Below the pieces are notes generated by a model, which saw nothing but the letters and a program-made list of their open reading frames with translations, was not told the DNA's origin and did not search any database. Both the position numbers and the translations under genes were made by a program. Shown here in pieces: positions 43,686 to 53,098 of a stretch of DNA of 64,000 bases (positions are counted from its first letter, which is position 1; each line of letters starts with the position of its first letter). The DNA lies in assembly GCA_019241645.1 (NCBI GenBank), contig JAFAWQ010000043.1:206244-270243 (forward strand), written 5' to 3'. This DNA comes from Alphaproteobacteria bacterium (lineage in GTDB: Bacteria > Pseudomonadota > Alphaproteobacteria > Micropepsales > Micropepsaceae).

Positions 43686-45053
43686 TCACGCCTGCAAGGG
43701 CGCGCCCGTTATGCGGCGCGATGGCCGGAAGAAGACAATCCCAGCGACGAGCCCACCGATCCCGACCACCTTGGTGATAAGATCGAAGGTTGTAATGGCG
43801 TAGGCGCCCAGGATCAGGAGGACGAAGGCACTCAAGGCGGGGTAGACCGCGAGGCCGATCCAATTCAACAACGACTCCCGCCAGAGGTTGCGAAACGCCC
43901 AGGCAGCGGCAAATCCGGCAAGGCCGTAATAGTACGCGACCAGGACTGCCACCGCGTTGACCGAATCCTGAATGATCAAATGCACGGTCGGCATCAGACT
44001 CGATCCCCACACAAGCAACAGTCCGACTCCGATAAGCACGAGCATCGCGCGCACCGGCGTCTGCGTTCGTTCGTCGACGGTACCGAAAAAGACCGGCATG
44101 GCGCCGTCCCGTCCCATGGCGAATAGCGAGCGGGAAAATTGCAGCATCGTTGTCTCGAGTGTCGCGATGCTGGAAAGAATGACAGCAGCGGACGCGAACA
44201 GCGCGCCTGTGCGTCCCAAACCTGTGGCGATCGCGATATTGTAAATGATGTTCGCGTTGAAGCCCTTTGCCGTGCTCAGGTTGAAGAGAAAAAGGGCGGC
44301 GAAAACGAACGCGATGTAGTAGGCGATGGTAACAAAAACGCTCACCACTCCGCCGTGGCCGGCATTCTCACTCCCGTCGGCGGTCTCCTCGCCGAGGTTT
44401 GAGGTAACGTCCCAGCCCCAGTAGAAGAAAACGACAACCAGCGCGCTCGCGGCGAAACTCTTCGCCGTATAGTCGAAGCCAAACCACGACCAGCTGAACG
44501 GATTGGCAGGCCCAACGTGGGCCGTGTGAATGAATGCCGCTGCGACCACTACCGTGAGGATCACCAGCTCGACCATGGTCATGACCACTTGCACGCCGCT
44601 TGTCACCTTGATGCCGACAATGAGCACCACGGCGACGGCGAGGAACCATGCGCTGGCAATCGCGGCACTCACCACGACATTCTCGGCCAGCGCGGGATCC
44701 ACGAAGTCGAGCGTGGCGGTGGCGAGCGGCAGGCTGCCGGTCACCATGAAAATCATGGACGCCAGTAGCAGGGCCCAGCCCGAAAAGAATCCAAACAGCC
44801 TGCCGAAATAGATCGTGGTCCACTGATAGGCAGCGCCGGCGTTCACATGTCTCCGGTTAAGCGCCTTGTAAGCGACCGCGATACCCAGCATCGGAATGGC
44901 AAAGATGACGAGCGCACCAGGCGCCAGCTGTCCCGCCGTCCCCAACAGGACGGCTGTCGTCACAGCAATCGTATAGCCGGGCGCGCTGCCGGCGATACCC
45001 ATCACTACGGATTCGAAGAGCGAAAGCGCTCCCGCTTTCAGCTCCGTAGGCAT
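43686..45053 (-). CDS. APC family amino-acid permease
   Basis: Inner-membrane amino acid/polyamine-organocation transporter of 455 residues with about twelve helices. The first helix holds VVMGIAGSAPGYTIAV, which matches the unwound substrate-binding segment of this superfamily. FFYWGWDVTSNLGEETADGSENAG near residue 215 is the conserved helix 6 region. The substrate is probably an amino acid or a polyamine. Five bases separate it from the TonB receptor gene upstream, so the two probably share a transcript. Confidence 0.93.
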   Translation of the reverse strand: MPTELKAGALSLFESVVMGIAGSAPGYTIAVTTAVLLGTAGQLAPGALVIFAIPMLGIAVAYKALNRRHVNAGAAYQWTTIYFGRLFGFFSGWALLLASMIFMVTGSLPLATATLDFVDPALAENVVVSAAIASAWFLAVAVVLIVGIKVTSGVQVVMTMVELVILTVVVAAAFIHTAHVGPANPFSWSWFGFDYTAKSFAASALVVVFFYWGWDVTSNLGEETADGSENAGHGGVVSVFVTIAYYIAFVFAALFLFNLSTAKGFNANIIYNIAIATGLGRTGALFASAAVILSSIATLETTMLQFSRSLFAMGRDGAMPVFFGTVDERTQTPVRAMLVLIGVGLLLVWGSSLMPTVHLIIQDSVNAVAVLVAYYYGLAGFAAAWAFRNLWRESLLNWIGLAVYPALSAFVLLILGAYAITTFDLITKVVGIGGLVAGIVFFRPSRRITGAPLQA

Positions 45054-45058
45054 CGCGC

Positions 45059-47494
45059 TCAGTAGCGATAGGCGGCGGTCAAGCCGACAGTGCGCGGACG
45101 CAATGTTGTCGCCTCGAACAGGAGGGTGCCGCTGTCCTGATGCGTGAGGTGCAATCGGGGATGCGAGTTCAGCAGGTTGTCGGCAAACAGCGAGACGCTG
45201 AACCGGTCAATCGTGGTGCCGGCGCGGATGGAGAGGACATTGGTTTCCGGTTCCGCCACCAAGCCCGGATCGAACAGGGTCGTGAGTGAGTCGCGCTCCG
45301 GCGTCAGGCCGGTCTCCCGGCTTGCGAATTCATAATCCAGCCGTACGAAGGATTCGTAGCCCATCACCGGCGCCGTGTATTGCGCGCCGATCGAGAAGTT
45401 CCACGGGCTACCCGGCAGCTTGTCGCCGTTGATTGCCTGTACGAGACCGGCGGCTACGCTTGTCGAGGTGTAGTGACTGTCAACATAGCCAAGGCTGAAG
45501 TTGAAATCCAAATGGTCGGTCGCGAGCCATTCGCCTTCGAGATCGAAGCCCTGGCTGACCGCAGTGCCGACATTGGTGGTGAAGCGGAAACCGCAAGATG
45601 GCAAGGTGACCGACTGCTGGATGTTGTTCCATTCCAGATAAAACACGCTGCCGGACAGCTGCAGACGGTCTGTCACTTTGTCCTTCGTGCCAACTTCATA
45701 GCTGACGACAGTGTCGGAATTGTACGACGTCGGCTCCACGGAAATTTCGTTGCAGAAGATGATTGGGAAAAGCGGGTTGGCGCCGCCGATGCGATAACCC
45801 TTTGCAATCGTTCCGTAGACCATGTTGTCCGGCGTGATCTGCCAGGTGAGGCTCGTCATCGGCGTGAACGGCGTTTCATCCTTCTTACCGCTGTCAGGGC
45901 CTGTGAAGCCGCCATTCTGCGCGCCATCGGCAAAATTTGTAAAATCGAAATGGGTCTTAGCAACCCGAGCGCCGACCTGCAGCTTGAGATCCTCAAGGAT
46001 CTTGATGGTCGCATTGCCGAAGAGCGCCGCCTGCCATTCGTGTCCTTGCGTGTTGTTGATGTAGTCGTCGCCGTTGGGGAGCAGCCCAACACCCCAGACA
46101 TTCTCAACCGTGTCGCCCCAGAGATATTCCGTAAGAGCCGGCAGCTGCGGATCGTTGATTTCCTCGATGCTCAGCTGGTCCTGGTGCGTGTAGAAAGCGC
46201 CGAGGATCCACGACAGCACGGAGTCAGTGTCGGTGGACTGCAGGCGCGCTTCCTGGGTCCAGTTCTGCTGCTCGTTCGTGACAACGTTGCGCGCCTTGTA
46301 GAAGCCGAAGGGGGGTATGCCTCCCAAGCCGGGAAGATTGGGGCCAGTCGGCAACAGCAGCGGCGGTCCCACGTAGTCCGGGTCGTTTTCGATCCGCTTG
46401 GCGATCACGCCGCAGATGCCGCCGGTGCATTCGGTCTCGAAATCCGGCAGCAGCCCATAGTCCACCGCCTGCTGGAAGTAGGAGAGGTCATACAGCGTGC
46501 CACTATAGTCCTGAACCTCCTGATGACGATCGAAATACGATGTATTTGAGATCAGCTCAACATCGCCGAGGTTATAGTCGATTTTCAGAGCCGGCAGGAC
46601 AAAGCGGTCGTGGTTGCCCATCAGTTCGGGCGTACCGGTTATGTAGCGTCCGTCGTTCGGATTGGAGAGCGCCGTCCACCATTCATCGTCGTTGTGCGTG
46701 CGCCGGTTCTGGAAGAAAATGCTTGGCGTGACGGTCAGATTTCCGTTCGGCTCCCACCCCATGGCGCCGTGGAATGCCAAATTGTCGGTCCAGTTGGTAT
46801 TCTTATCCGTCACCGCGCCGGTCAGGTAGTTGATTTGGTCGATGTAGCCGCCATCGTGGCGCCACCAGCCGCTGACGCGGAAGCCAAGCTGATTGTCCAC
46901 GATCGGGCCACCGACCGCGATTCCGGCTTCGTAATTCGGCGACCCGTAGCGCGTGGAGGAAAATTCCGTCTTTCCGTACACGCTGTAGTCCGTAAGGCTC
47001 GGCTGAGGCGTGATGTAGCGTATCGTGCCGCCTTCCGAGCCCGCCCCGAACAGTGTTCCCTGCGGGCCGCGAAGCACTTCCACGCGTTCCAGGTCAAACA
47101 CCGCCGGCAGCGTGTTGTCGGAGCCGAAACCGAGCGAGCGCAGCTGGATTGGCGTGTCATCGATGTAGACGCCGGTGGTGGCGTCGCCGGCGTCTGAATT
47201 CACCCCACGGACTGAGATGGTGCCGCTGTGCTCGTCCAGCGTCACGCCGGGCGTGAAACGCACCAGATCGCTGAAATCCTTCACATTCAGCTGTTCCATG
47301 CGCTCGGTGGTAAAGGCACTGATGCTGGCTGGAACGCGACTCAAGACTTCCGAACGGCGCTGCGCGGTGACCACAACCTCTTCCACGCCGAACGAGGGCG
47401 CGGCTGATTGAGCCAGGACGATGCCGGGAAATACACATGAGAAAGCGCCTGCAAGCGCGGCGCACAGGCCCAAGCCCAGACTCACATTCTTCAT
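45059..47494 (-). CDS. TonB-dependent outer-membrane receptor 2
   Basis: Outer-membrane receptor of 811 residues with signal peptide ending near VLAQS. The TonB box region is VEEVVVTAQRRSEVL, and the plug carries the motifs ISVRGVNSDAG and ERVEVLRGPQGTLFGAGSEGGTIRYIT. The barrel ends TLRPRTVGLTAAYRY. It resembles Sphingomonas-type receptors used for varied organic substrates, not only siderophores. It stands 61 bases after the SpdH-like gene in the minus direction and 5 bases before the permease, suggesting joint uptake. Confidence 0.95.
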   Translation of the reverse strand: MKNVSLGLGLCAALAGAFSCVFPGIVLAQSAAPSFGVEEVVVTAQRRSEVLSRVPASISAFTTERMEQLNVKDFSDLVRFTPGVTLDEHSGTISVRGVNSDAGDATTGVYIDDTPIQLRSLGFGSDNTLPAVFDLERVEVLRGPQGTLFGAGSEGGTIRYITPQPSLTDYSVYGKTEFSSTRYGSPNYEAGIAVGGPIVDNQLGFRVSGWWRHDGGYIDQINYLTGAVTDKNTNWTDNLAFHGAMGWEPNGNLTVTPSIFFQNRRTHNDDEWWTALSNPNDGRYITGTPELMGNHDRFVLPALKIDYNLGDVELISNTSYFDRHQEVQDYSGTLYDLSYFQQAVDYGLLPDFETECTGGICGVIAKRIENDPDYVGPPLLLPTGPNLPGLGGIPPFGFYKARNVVTNEQQNWTQEARLQSTDTDSVLSWILGAFYTHQDQLSIEEINDPQLPALTEYLWGDTVENVWGVGLLPNGDDYINNTQGHEWQAALFGNATIKILEDLKLQVGARVAKTHFDFTNFADGAQNGGFTGPDSGKKDETPFTPMTSLTWQITPDNMVYGTIAKGYRIGGANPLFPIIFCNEISVEPTSYNSDTVVSYEVGTKDKVTDRLQLSGSVFYLEWNNIQQSVTLPSCGFRFTTNVGTAVSQGFDLEGEWLATDHLDFNFSLGYVDSHYTSTSVAAGLVQAINGDKLPGSPWNFSIGAQYTAPVMGYESFVRLDYEFASRETGLTPERDSLTTLFDPGLVAEPETNVLSIRAGTTIDRFSVSLFADNLLNSHPRLHLTHQDSGTLLFEATTLRPRTVGLTAAYRY

Positions 47495-47555
47495 GGCAGC
47501 CCCCTAATCCCCGCATGTTGGGCGCTGCGGGCAACACCGTCAAGGATGTGTCACA

Positions 47556-49490
47556 TCAGGCAAACAGCAGTTCCTGAACGGCGCGATGGGCTTGATCGAT
47601 AGCCGAATCCGTGTAGGCGGCGGCGCCGGAATCCGAATTGGCGATGGCTATTTTCCCGAACCGTTGCCGCCCCACCACATTGGCGCGTTTTTCCGGTGGA
47701 AGGGAAAAGTCATCGAACAACGGGTTGAACTCGTAGGCATAGCCATGCGGCCAGCGATTCACCGTTATCGCGACAATATCGCGGGCTGAATCGAAGCCAC
47801 CGCCCGACAGCATGCGGTTGAGCTGATCGCGAATCTTCGCCTCATAGGTCGTGAACGGCGTTTCAAGCAGCTCCATGCGCCCCATTCGGTGCTGATCGCG
47901 TTCCGGCAGGCCCGGAGAAGTCGGCGCGTGAAGCATGAACAACAGCATCGGATCGTCTGGCGAGCGGACGCTCTTGTATCCGCCGATATCCACGGGCCAG
48001 TTCAGACGCGTCGACGTCCAATAGCAGCCCGGGGCGGATATGCCGCCTGTCCCGAGCATCTGAAATGCGCGCCAGTTGCGGATGGCGACGCTGGTATACA
48101 CCAGCGGGACTTTGACCAATTCGTGCAGCGCTGTTTTCTGCGTGTCGGGCAATTCAGGGCAGAGATACGGGATCATCATGTTCCAGCAGGCAAGCACACA
48201 GCCTGCCGCGTGGACGCGGTACACGCGCCCGCCGCGTGTATACGCCACTTCGACGCCACGAGAGGTCTTGGGATCGCCGATGTTCCGCACGCCAACAGCT
48301 ATGCTGCTCAGGCGAATACGGACAGGCTGGCCTGCGCGATCGAGCTTCGCATAAACGGCACGCGCGGTGATGATGTCGTCTGCTGTGCGTCCCGGAATGC
48401 TGTCCGCGATCAGCTTTCGGACAAGCAGCCGCGCGATCGTCGCGTTCCCATCCGGGAAATGGAACACCGGCGAGCCTTCGTCCTCATAACCGGCTGCCGT
48501 GTAGCCCATGCGCGAAATCGAGCCCTTCGTCAGCTTAAGCCCTTTGAACCCCGGCAGGCCAAAGCCCCAGCAATCCAGCGCCGGCTCGGCATCGATGCCG
48601 GTACCCCACTCGTCGTGCGTGATGGTCTGGTAGAACGCGAGCGCCTTGGACCCGCATTTCAGATAGTCTTGCAAATAAGCGAGGTAGGTGATCCGCGAGA
48701 GCTTGTCCTTCTTTTGCCCGGAGCTGAGACCCGGCATCGGATCGTCGGTACCTTCCTGCACGCGCAGTATGTCTGTGCGCGTACCCGCATCCAACGGCGC
48801 TTTGGCAAGAAAGTCCTTCCATGACACCGAGCTTTCTTCCTCATCGTTACGTTCCCGACCGACCACTAGACGATCGGCGCCAAAAGTCTGCTTGTCGAAA
48901 AAGGTCGCCGGCGCGAGTCCCTTATAGATCTCGGGATGCTCGCAGCGCTTCGCCAGGGCCACCGGGTCAATGCCCAACTCGCGGATAAGGCCGGCAGATA
49001 CCTTGCTGTACGGATGCGGGCTGTCGATCAGCATCGTGCCGCCATTCATAAGATGCAGGCGGCCGTTCAGTTGATATTCGTTGCGCTTAGCGTGACCGCC
49101 GAAATCGTCATGGTTTTCAAGGATAAGAATTTTTGCGTTGGGCTTCGCGGCGCGGAAGAACCAGGCAGCCGACAGACCGCTAATCCCGCCACCCACAATG
49201 ACAAGATCGTAGACGATGGAATCATCTTCCGATTTCTTCGCGTGGTCCCAGAACGTGCCGTCGCGCAACGCGTGCGCGTTTTCGAAAGCGCCGGGGTGGC
49301 TGCCCCGCAATCCATGCAGCAATGGCGGATAGTAGCCGGGCACTTCCTGCGGCGCCGGAGCCGCCGCGGCGGCATGCGCAAGCCCTGAAGAAATCGCGGC
49401 GGCACCTATGGCGACGCCATTGAGAAAATCGCGCCGGTCTATGGCGCGATCCATCCCGAGGTCTTTGCTGCTTCTCTTCGCCTTCTTCAT
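47556..49490 (-). CDS. Spermidine dehydrogenase-like FAD-dependent oxidoreductase, Tat-exported
   Basis: Protein of 644 residues with a twin-arginine signal (DRRDFLNGVAIGAAAI, residues 18-33). The FAD-binding Rossmann motif is YDLVIVGGGISGLSAAWFF near residue 93, and the second is ILILENHDDFGGHAKRNEY. The C-terminus holds a second FAD contact, FGKIAIANSDSGAAAYTDSAI. The sequence YYPPLLHGLRGSHPGAFE resembles proteins annotated as spermidine dehydrogenase, which oxidise polyamines in the periplasm. The true amine substrate is not proven. Confidence 0.85.
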   Translation of the reverse strand: MKKAKRSSKDLGMDRAIDRRDFLNGVAIGAAAISSGLAHAAAAAPAPQEVPGYYPPLLHGLRGSHPGAFENAHALRDGTFWDHAKKSEDDSIVYDLVIVGGGISGLSAAWFFRAAKPNAKILILENHDDFGGHAKRNEYQLNGRLHLMNGGTMLIDSPHPYSKVSAGLIRELGIDPVALAKRCEHPEIYKGLAPATFFDKQTFGADRLVVGRERNDEEESSVSWKDFLAKAPLDAGTRTDILRVQEGTDDPMPGLSSGQKKDKLSRITYLAYLQDYLKCGSKALAFYQTITHDEWGTGIDAEPALDCWGFGLPGFKGLKLTKGSISRMGYTAAGYEDEGSPVFHFPDGNATIARLLVRKLIADSIPGRTADDIITARAVYAKLDRAGQPVRIRLSSIAVGVRNIGDPKTSRGVEVAYTRGGRVYRVHAAGCVLACWNMMIPYLCPELPDTQKTALHELVKVPLVYTSVAIRNWRAFQMLGTGGISAPGCYWTSTRLNWPVDIGGYKSVRSPDDPMLLFMLHAPTSPGLPERDQHRMGRMELLETPFTTYEAKIRDQLNRMLSGGGFDSARDIVAITVNRWPHGYAYEFNPLFDDFSLPPEKRANVVGRQRFGKIAIANSDSGAAAYTDSAIDQAHRAVQELLFA

Positions 49491-49548
49491 GCTTCGGCCC
49501 CGGACGGTCCACGGCGGTCATGGAAACAGGTGAGCGAAAAAAAGCAAC

Positions 49549-50532
49549 TCAGCCATGGCCGATCAACTCGGAAAACTTTTTCAAGTCGATATTGCCCCCG
49601 GACACCACGCAAACGATCGGGCCGTCGCCTGCCTTGCCAGTCAGCGCCGCCGCCAGGGGCAAGGCCCCGGCGCCTTCTGAGATAATCCGTGCTTTGTCCG
49701 CCATCAGACGCATCGCTTGCCTCACCTGATCCAGCGTGACCACGAAGGAGCCGTCCACAACCGCCTTCATCCGTTCCCACATGCGCGGAAACACGCTCTT
49801 GCCGCCCGCTCCATCGACGAAGGAGGCAGTCCAGTTCTCGAATATCTGAGGGCAATCGTTGGCAAAGGAGAGCGCCGCGGGCGCTGCCGTTTCCGGTTCC
49901 GCACCATAAACCTTCACGTCCGGCCGTATCGCCTTGATGGCGCTGCCGAGGCCAACCACCAGCCCTCCGCCGCCAATACCGCCGATGACGACTCTCGCGT
50001 CCGGTGCGTCTTCCAGAATCTCAAGCCCCATCGTCGCGTTGCCCGCGATGAAATTGTGTTCGTCGAAGGGGTGGATAAAGGTGCCCTCGAGGCTAAGATA
50101 GGCGCGCTCCTCCATCGCCTGCCAAGCCACGTCGAAAGGCACGACGATCAGTTTCGCGCCGAGTGCCTGCATCCGTGCCTTCTTCGGCTCCGCGGCCTTG
50201 TCGATCACCACCACGGTGCACGAAAGGCCTGCCTGGCGCGCGGCATAGGCGACGCCCTGCCCGGCATTGCCAGCGCTGATCGTCCAGACGCCGCGCTTGC
50301 GCTCGGCCTCCGACAGCATGGCAACGGCGTTGGCGGCACCCCGCAGCTTGTAGGCATTGATAGGCTGCAGGTTCTCCAGTTTCAGCCGAATATCTGGATA
50401 TCCGGCACCCAACTCGAGCCGAACCAGCGGCGTGCGGAGCACTGTTCCGGCAATGCGATCGCGCGCTTGCCGGATTTCCTCCAGCGTGATCGGGCGGACA
50501 GGTTCGAGCATGGACGGTTTCCGTGAATGCAA
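49549..50532 (-). CDS. Threonine/serine dehydratase family PLP enzyme
   Basis: Fold-type II PLP enzyme of 327 residues that would deaminate Ser or Thr, or racemise Ser. The PLP lysine lies in LENLQPINAYKLRGAANA near residue 62. The phosphate-binding loop is VIGGIGGGGLVVG near residue 183, and the cofactor-stacking SGGN is near the end (VVSGGNIDL). Starts at 50532 or 50511 are both possible. No ACT regulatory domain is present, so it is of the catabolic kind. Divergent from the M20 peptidase by 68 bases. Confidence 0.9.
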   Translation of the reverse strand: MHSRKPSMLEPVRPITLEEIRQARDRIAGTVLRTPLVRLELGAGYPDIRLKLENLQPINAYKLRGAANAVAMLSEAERKRGVWTISAGNAGQGVAYAARQAGLSCTVVVIDKAAEPKKARMQALGAKLIVVPFDVAWQAMEERAYLSLEGTFIHPFDEHNFIAGNATMGLEILEDAPDARVVIGGIGGGGLVVGLGSAIKAIRPDVKVYGAEPETAAPAALSFANDCPQIFENWTASFVDGAGGKSVFPRMWERMKAVVDGSFVVTLDQVRQAMRLMADKARIISEGAGALPLAAALTGKAGDGPIVCVVSGGNIDLKKFSELIGHG

Positions 50533-50600
50533 GCGGCCCTGAAAGGCCGGCTGGAACCTGCTATTAGCAAGCGCGAGAACAAATCACCAATGGGACATGA

Positions 50601-51866
50601 ATGACAAAGGCGGGCTCAGTTTTTGCAGGCTTCATGGCGCTCCTTCTAAGCGCTGCATGGGCAGCAGATGGCGCGAAAAACGATCCGGTCATGACGGCAG
50701 CGCAAGGCGCGCGCGAATCGCAACTGGGTTTGCTCCAGACAGTTGTGAACATTGACTCTGGAACGGGCGATGTAGAAGGCGGGCGCAAGGTCGCAGCAAT
50801 TCTCATCGCCCAACTCAAAATGCTTGGAGCGGAAATCGAGACGGTCCCGGCGGAAGCTCCAGACCTGCCGGACAACATCGTGGCGACGGTTAAAGGCTTG
50901 GGCAAAGCGCGCATCCTCATGATCGGCCACATCGATACGGTGTTCGGCCAAGGAACAGTTGCGGCGCGGCCTTACACGGTGGAAGGAAATCACGCACGCG
51001 GGCCGGGCGTCGCGGATGAAAAGGGCGGCGTTGTCGAAGGACTCTGCGCGCTGAAGCTGCTGCACGATCTTCGCTTCGATAATTTCGGGCATATTACCTT
51101 TCTGATTGAGACGAGCGAAGAGCGCGGCTCTCCTGGCACCAAAAGGCTTGTCCACAAGCTGCTCGCGGACAGCGATGTCGAACTGAATTTGGAGCCCGGC
51201 GATCCCCCCGACATCATCACGGTGTGGCGCAAGGGCTCCGCGGTGTTCCACATCGACGTTAAAGGCAAGGCGGCACATGCCGGCGTAAACCCACAGGACG
51301 GACACAACGCCGCCGTCGAGCTGATGCATCAGCTTTTGAAGCTGGAAAGCCTTCCGCATTCTGGGCCTGGAGTCACGGTGAACACAACCGTTATTCGCGC
51401 CGGAGAACGCTCCAACATCATTCCGGATGCTGCTTCGGCGCAGGTGAATGTCCGCGTGCGCAAGGCGGCGGATTTCAGCGAGGTGCAGGCAGTGCTGGAG
51501 CGAAATGCGCAGCACATCACTGTGCCGGGAACGACGGTGACAGTTTCGCGCGAGGCGGCATTTCCTCCACTGCCGGATAATCCAGCGACAGCAGCGTTGG
51601 CCGCCCGCGCACAGGCTATCTACGCCTCTATTGGAAACAAGCTCGGCACTGGCGGAAATGGTGGTGCTTCGGAGTCTGCGCTGGCCGCGGAAGCCGGCGT
51701 GCCGGCGCTTGATGGTCTCGGGCCCGTTGGCGGAGGCTTCCATTCGGATCGAGAGTATCTCGATCTGACAACAGTGACACCGCGACTCTATCTGCTGACG
51801 AAACTGCTCATTTCGCTGTCTGAGGATCCGCCCTCGACGCGCATCAAAGGAAGAATCGATAATTAG
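50601..51866 (+). CDS. M20 family carboxypeptidase (glutamate carboxypeptidase-like), exported
   Basis: Di-zinc exopeptidase of 421 residues with a signal peptide (MTKAGSVFAGFMALLLSAAWA is its start, cut near AWA). Metal ligands and catalytic residues are in ILMIGHIDTVF near residue 110, GVADEKGGVVEG near 135, ETSEERGSPGTK near 170 and FHSDREYLDL near 385. The dimerisation domain lies between about 205 and 320. The pattern resembles carboxypeptidase G2, which frees C-terminal glutamate. It probably feeds amino acids to the cell, an inference. Confidence 0.9.
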   Translation: MTKAGSVFAGFMALLLSAAWAADGAKNDPVMTAAQGARESQLGLLQTVVNIDSGTGDVEGGRKVAAILIAQLKMLGAEIETVPAEAPDLPDNIVATVKGLGKARILMIGHIDTVFGQGTVAARPYTVEGNHARGPGVADEKGGVVEGLCALKLLHDLRFDNFGHITFLIETSEERGSPGTKRLVHKLLADSDVELNLEPGDPPDIITVWRKGSAVFHIDVKGKAAHAGVNPQDGHNAAVELMHQLLKLESLPHSGPGVTVNTTVIRAGERSNIIPDAASAQVNVRVRKAADFSEVQAVLERNAQHITVPGTTVTVSREAAFPPLPDNPATAALAARAQAIYASIGNKLGTGGNGGASESALAAEAGVPALDGLGPVGGGFHSDREYLDLTTVTPRLYLLTKLLISLSEDPPSTRIKGRIDN

Positions 51867-51919
51867 CGCGATGGTCCCGCAATTGTCGGGGTTGTGGCGG
51901 ACCCGCTCCGAATTGACGC

Positions 51920-53014
51920 TTAGTCGCTCTTCCCGTTGGGCTGAGCACGATTGGTGAAGCGGGCGTTGCCCAGTCCGGTACCCCGGGTCAGGACGCCCCA
52001 GCGCTCTACGTCGGTCATGAACGGAACCTCGCTCAGTCCCTGAACCACAGCATCGTTGTGCATGACGACTTCTGTTTCGTGATCGGCGATGCATGGGATC
52101 GCGGAGACGATTTCCGTCGGCAGATGGAAACGCGAGCTTTCCCAATTGCCGGGCAAATTTTGAGCACCGCGATCGATTGAACCATCCGATTCTATCTTTC
52201 CGGGACAACCGATGCCAATGAACGGCGCGAGATTGTGCCCTTCCCTCTCCGCCCGCCGGATCAGCTTTTTCAGCAATCCCGCAATCTGCTGGACGGCTTC
52301 ATCGCGTGTCGGCTTGTCATCGGCGTGGCGCCAGATTTCCCGCTCACACACCGCGGCTCGCGAAAGGTCCGGCGCTTTTTTAAGATTCAACTCCACAATT
52401 CCCGCCCGAACGTTCGTGCCGCCGATATCGAGAGCGAGAATGCTGTCGTGCCCACCGAATATCCAAGATGGCGTGAGTTGCACCGAACCTATCAAGCCCG
52501 CATCGTCAGGATCGTTTCGGATCGGAACGAGGTCAACTGCGACACTATCAGCCTTCAGCAGTATCGCGGCTCTGCCGATCGCGAGCTCACCGACGCGGTG
52601 CTCGCGCAATCCACCGCCTATAACGATGCGTTCGGTCTCTTTCCAGGTCTTTTCCTTCAGGAAGTTGCGAAGGATGAAAGCCAGTTCCTGTGCGAAATCC
52701 TCGATGACCGCATGCACCAACCCACCTTCGGTGGATTCGCCCTTGGCCAGAATGGCATCCAGTTCCTTCTTACCGATTTCGCGGCTTGGACGGTCGCCGA
52801 AGGGATCGTTGCCTTCTTTGGCCAATGGCTTGCGCCACTTGTCGAGCAGCGCGTAGAGCGCCTTCTTGCTGGCGCGGTCGCCGAGAAACCCGTTCTCGTC
52901 TTCAAGCTCAAGATTATAGCCGTCCACCTCGACACGCGGCAGGCGGGAGGCGCCATGCACCCCAACCAGCGATGTGGGTGAGGCATTTTCCGCCCCATTT
53001 TTCTTTTTCGCCAT
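51920..53014 (-). CDS. ROK-type sugar kinase with permuted motif order
   Basis: Protein of 364 residues related to ROK sugar kinases, but the conserved blocks come in rotated order. Residues 105-180 look like a ROK C-terminus (ERIVIGGGLREHRVGELA, then DPDDAGLIGSVQL). The ATP motif LALDIGGTNVRAGIVEL follows at 193-209, then GIGCPG at 267-272, NLPGNW at 286-291, HNDA with the catalytic Asp at 319-322, and finally GTGLGN at 345-350. A normal ROK protein starts at DIGGT and ends at DDAGLIGAA. No zinc motif is visible. The start at 53014 is preferred to TTG 53032. Confidence 0.75.
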   Translation of the reverse strand: MAKKKNGAENASPTSLVGVHGASRLPRVEVDGYNLELEDENGFLGDRASKKALYALLDKWRKPLAKEGNDPFGDRPSREIGKKELDAILAKGESTEGGLVHAVIEDFAQELAFILRNFLKEKTWKETERIVIGGGLREHRVGELAIGRAAILLKADSVAVDLVPIRNDPDDAGLIGSVQLTPSWIFGGHDSILALDIGGTNVRAGIVELNLKKAPDLSRAAVCEREIWRHADDKPTRDEAVQQIAGLLKKLIRRAEREGHNLAPFIGIGCPGKIESDGSIDRGAQNLPGNWESSRFHLPTEIVSAIPCIADHETEVVMHNDAVVQGLSEVPFMTDVERWGVLTRGTGLGNARFTNRAQPNGKSD

Positions 53015-53098
53015 GCCCCAAACCAAGTTCAAACCCGGTTGATAACGCGCAGAATAGCAGTCCGGGTCAACGGCGGTGGACGAATTACCGAGTCTGGT

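Noticed and set aside
51867..51919. Possible bidirectional terminator between the M20 peptidase and the ROK-type gene
   Set aside because: The self-complementary stretch has mismatches and no T-run on either strand.
50646..52208. Antisense open frame of 520 codons across the M20 peptidase and part of the ROK-type gene
   Set aside because: It runs across two genes with strong family matches and shows only Arg/Cys/His-rich shadow composition.
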